This document shows, piece after piece, positions 48,602 through 51,171 of a DNA stretch of 51,171 nt (the stretch's first letter is position 1; each line of letters begins with the position of its first letter). Position numbers and translations under genes: made by a program. Source of the stretch: an uncultured Clostridia bacterium. Its GTDB lineage: Bacteria; Bacillota; Clostridia; Oscillospirales; CAG-272. The notes under the pieces are model-generated. The model was not told the DNA's origin and did not search any database. It saw only the letters and a program-made list of their open reading frames with translations. Where the stretch lies: positions 1-51,171 of the forward strand of contig CAMEON010000009.1 in assembly GCA_945929845.1 (NCBI GenBank), read 5' to 3'.

Positions 48602-49529
48602 CACCGGCGTGCCTGCTTGCTTTTCCTGTCCATTTGATATTCAGCAGGACGATGGCGGCGGTGACAAGGCCGATGCCGATGCCCTGATACACATCGAAAG
48701 GCTGTTTCAGCACCACAATGCCCAGCACGGCGGCGGTCAGCGGCTCACTGAAGGCAAGGATGGAGGCTACATCCGGGCGCACGCCGGAGAGGCCCACGGT
48801 GTAGAGGGCATAGGGCAGTACCGCCGTACAGAGGCTGAAGCCAACGGAAAGGACAAGGAGCAGGGGGAGGCTGTCTGCCTGCCGGGCGATGTGTACCAAC
48901 TCCCCCATATCGGTAAGCACCAAAGCTCCGACCGCCGCAAAGGTAAAGCTGAGCGTGGTAAAGGTCAGCGGCTGGGTGTTGCGCTTCATGTAGAAGGTGG
49001 TGAATATCCCGTACAGCGAGTAGGAAAAGCCGGACAGGACGCCGAACAGGATGCCCCGGACGCTGACCACGGCCCCGGATACGATGCCGGACACCAGGGC
49101 ACAGCCTGCAATGGCTATGCAGAAAGCCACCAGCTTCTGACAAGTGATCCTTTCCTTGAAGAATATGACGGACATGATCATGACAAAGACCGGGGCGGTG
49201 TAGAGCAGGATGGCACTGACCGCCGCCGAGGTCTCTGTCATGCAGAAGTAGTAGGAGATGCACATGGCCAGCACGGAGAAAAGGCCGGAGGCCGCCGCCA
49301 GGCAGAGGGACGGAAAACGGATCTTATAGTATTTGAATCCCTTCCCCTTGATGATCAGGGCGGCATTGAGCAGGATCGCACCGCACAGGATGCGGATGGC
49401 TGTGCAGTGCATGGGCGAGAATCCCAGTTCCGTCAGCTTGCTGACGAACAGGCAGGAGCTACCCCACAGGGCACCGGCCAGGAGGATGAACAGAACGGAC
49501 ACTTTGCTTTTCATGGTTACGGGCTTCAT
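48549..49529 (-). CDS. DMT-superfamily EamA transporter
   Basis: 10-TM pattern, LLAGALWGSSCLFVSKL. Confidence 0.88.
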   Translation of the reverse strand: MKPVTMKSKVSVLFILLAGALWGSSCLFVSKLTELGFSPMHCTAIRILCGAILLNAALIIKGKGFKYYKIRFPSLCLAAASGLFSVLAMCISYYFCMTETSAAVSAILLYTAPVFVMIMSVIFFKERITCQKLVAFCIAIAGCALVSGIVSGAVVSVRGILFGVLSGFSYSLYGIFTTFYMKRNTQPLTFTTLSFTFAAVGALVLTDMGELVHIARQADSLPLLLVLSVGFSLCTAVLPYALYTVGLSGVRPDVASILAFSEPLTAAVLGIVVLKQPFDVYQGIGIGLVTAAIVLLNIKWTGKASRHAGVTPPPDGHGNGKQDRQG

Positions 49530-49579
49530 CTTTCCGGCCTGACAGAACAAAATGCAAAGGAGTACAGGCCAACGGGCAC

Positions 49580-49608
49580 ATTGTACTCCTTTTTTGTGCG
49601 AATGTCAA
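49580..49608 (-). promoter_or_regulatory. EamA gene promoter
   Basis: TTGACA - 17 bp - TACAAT on minus strand. Confidence 0.75.
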
Positions 49609-49658
49609 GCACCCGGGCAATAATACCTGTTTTGAAGTGTTACACGACCTGACAATGA

Positions 49659-49906
49659 GTTACAGCTCACCTACTCTCCCACAGTGCGTTCCCTTTTCCG
49701 CCGTAGAGCGGGGAAAGGGGTCCCCGCGAAGGCGTTTTTGCTATTTTGGGCGACAGTTACGCTGGATTCCCTGGAAAATCGAAAACAAAAATACCATAAA
49801 TCAGCGTACCGAATCTGAATATAAACTTGTTTGAAAGTTCTTGGGGGTCTGGGGGCTTCTTTCAAGAAGCCCCCAGGCGTTCCCCGTGCCCTACCTGAAC
49901 TGTAAC
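49659..49906 (-). mobile_element. Family B element, copy B4, with 8-bp target-site duplication
   Basis: GTTACAGCTCACCT...ACCTGAACTGTAAC; flanked by GACAATGA at 49651-49658 and 49907-49914. Confidence 0.9.
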
Positions 49907-49928
49907 GACAATGAAAAAGTATTCCCCC

Positions 49929-49957
49929 CTTGACAAAGGGGGGAAAATCTATTATAA
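49929..49957 (+). promoter_or_regulatory. mnmA promoter
   Basis: TTGACA - 17 bp - TATAAT (both hexamers consensus). Confidence 0.9.
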
Positions 49958-50010
49958 TAATACACATCAAGTCCATAGGTAATAAGACGATAACAAATCG
50001 GAGTGATACA

Positions 50011-51084
50011 ATGAACAGGAAAGCCATCATAGCCATGAGCGGCGGCGTGGATTCCAGTGTAGCGGCCTGCCTCATGAAGGAGCAGGGGTACGACTGCATG
50101 GGCGTGACCATGAAGTTGTTTTATAATGATGATATCGGGATTCCCCGGGAGCACACCTGCTGTTCTCTGGAGGATGTGGAGGATGCCCGCAGTGTGGCCT
50201 ACAAGCTGGGTATGCCATACTATGTGTTCAATTTTTCGGATCGTTTTGAGAAGGAGGTCATCGACCGCTTCGTGTCCGCCTACGAGCAGGGGATGACGCC
50301 GAACCCCTGCATCGACTGCAATCGGTTCCTGAAATTCGATAAGCTGTACGACCGGGCCAGGGAGCTGGAATACGAGTATGTGGTGACCGGGCACTACGCC
50401 CGCATCATACAGGATGAGCAGTCCGGCAGATACCTGCTGAAGAAGGCTCTGGATGCAAACAAGGATCAGAGCTATGTGCTGTACACCCTGTCCCAGAAGC
50501 AGTTGGCTCACACCCTATTCCCCCTGGGCGGCATGACAAAGCCGGAGGTGCGGGACATCGCCGAGGCTCATGGCCTGGTCACGGCCAGGAAGCACGACAG
50601 TCAGGACATCTGCTTCGTGCAGAATGGCAGTTATGCGGACTTCATAGAGCGGCACACCGGAAAGACCTATCCGGAGGGAGACTTCATTGACACAGCGGGT
50701 CATGTGCTTGGCCGCCACCGGGGTATCATCCATTACACCATCGGGCAGAGAAAGGGGCTGGGTCTGTCCCTGGCGGAGCCTATGTATGTGTGTGCCGTCA
50801 ATGCAGAGGAGAATACCGTCACCCTGGGCAGGGAGTCGGAGCTGTACTCCCGGACGCTGACGGCCGGGGACATCAACCTCATCGCCTGCCCCTCCATGGA
50901 ACAGCCCATGCGGCTGAAGGCCAAGGTGCGCTACCGTCAGGCGGAACAGTGGGCTACCGCCGTCCAGACCGACCGGGACACCCTGCGTGTGGAGTTCGAC
51001 CAGCCCCAGCGGGCTGTCACCCGGGGTCAGGCGGTGGTTCTGTACGATGGGGATACCGTTGTCGGCGGGGGAACCATACAGTAA
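50011..51084 (+). CDS. mnmA: tRNA-specific 2-thiouridylase
   Basis: AMSGGVDSSVAACLMKEQGY, TPNPCIDCNR, KDQSYVLY, DSQDICFV. Confidence 0.97.
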   Translation: MNRKAIIAMSGGVDSSVAACLMKEQGYDCMGVTMKLFYNDDIGIPREHTCCSLEDVEDARSVAYKLGMPYYVFNFSDRFEKEVIDRFVSAYEQGMTPNPCIDCNRFLKFDKLYDRARELEYEYVVTGHYARIIQDEQSGRYLLKKALDANKDQSYVLYTLSQKQLAHTLFPLGGMTKPEVRDIAEAHGLVTARKHDSQDICFVQNGSYADFIERHTGKTYPEGDFIDTAGHVLGRHRGIIHYTIGQRKGLGLSLAEPMYVCAVNAEENTVTLGRESELYSRTLTAGDINLIACPSMEQPMRLKAKVRYRQAEQWATAVQTDRDTLRVEFDQPQRAVTRGQAVVLYDGDTVVGGGTIQ

Positions 51085-51118
51085 CGGCAGGGGACAGAGA
51101 CATCCGGCCGTACCAATT

Positions 51119-51171
51119 AGGGAACCGCTGATTGATTCGGCGGCACATCTTCGGCACATCTTTTCCCGCCT
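51119..51171 (-). repeat. Family A hairpin repeat, copy A7 (truncated by window edge)
   Basis: AGGGAACCGCTGATTGATTCGGCGGCACATCTTCGGCACATCTTTTCCCGCCT. Confidence 0.93.

Noticed and set aside
54-51171. Family A as an ordinary TA-targeting MITE
   Set aside because: TA flanks fit A1, A3 and A5 but not A2, A4, A6 or A7, so I did not assert a TSD; whole-length pairing and orientation bias are unusual for a MITE. Not excluded.
1-51171. tRNA or rRNA genes
   Set aside because: No convincing T-arm/acceptor pattern noticed apart from the tmRNA; not exhaustively scanned by covariance model.

Overview
51-kb window of a high-GC, probably spore-forming Bacillota genome (Oscillospiraceae/Ruminococcaceae-like; inferred from T-box trp operon, yabP/yabQ, ssrA/smpB). 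Most of it is ordinary chromosome: trpEGDCFBA behind a Trp T-box; hup-rqcP-yabP-yabQ-divIC-smpB-ssrA; ACT/PFL pair; mrnC; cyclophilin; rplJ-rplL with an L10 leader; a XerC/D-like recombinase; acpP; ttcA-like; ferredoxin; ricT; holB; flippase; mutS2; SGNH and beta-helix lipoproteins; AbrB plus ABC transporter; EamA; mnmA. The unusual content is in the intergenic spaces, where two distinct repeat families follow strict rules. Family A: about 163 bp, 7 copies (the last cut by the window edge). Each complete copy folds end to end into one imperfect hairpin with compensatory substitutions between copies. All six copies whose upstream gene is visible are oriented opposite to that gene's transcription, and A2-A6 lie in co-directional gaps. 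Family B: 248-300 bp, 4 copies, with GTTACAGTTCA-like inverted termini. All four lie between divergent genes. In three of four, both ends are 37-41 bp from the -35 box of a 17-bp-spaced sigmaA-type promoter on each side. The fourth copy carries an exact 8-bp duplication (GACAATGA). I consider these two rule-bound families the best candidates for an undescribed system. All calls are from reading the sequence; no database search was run.
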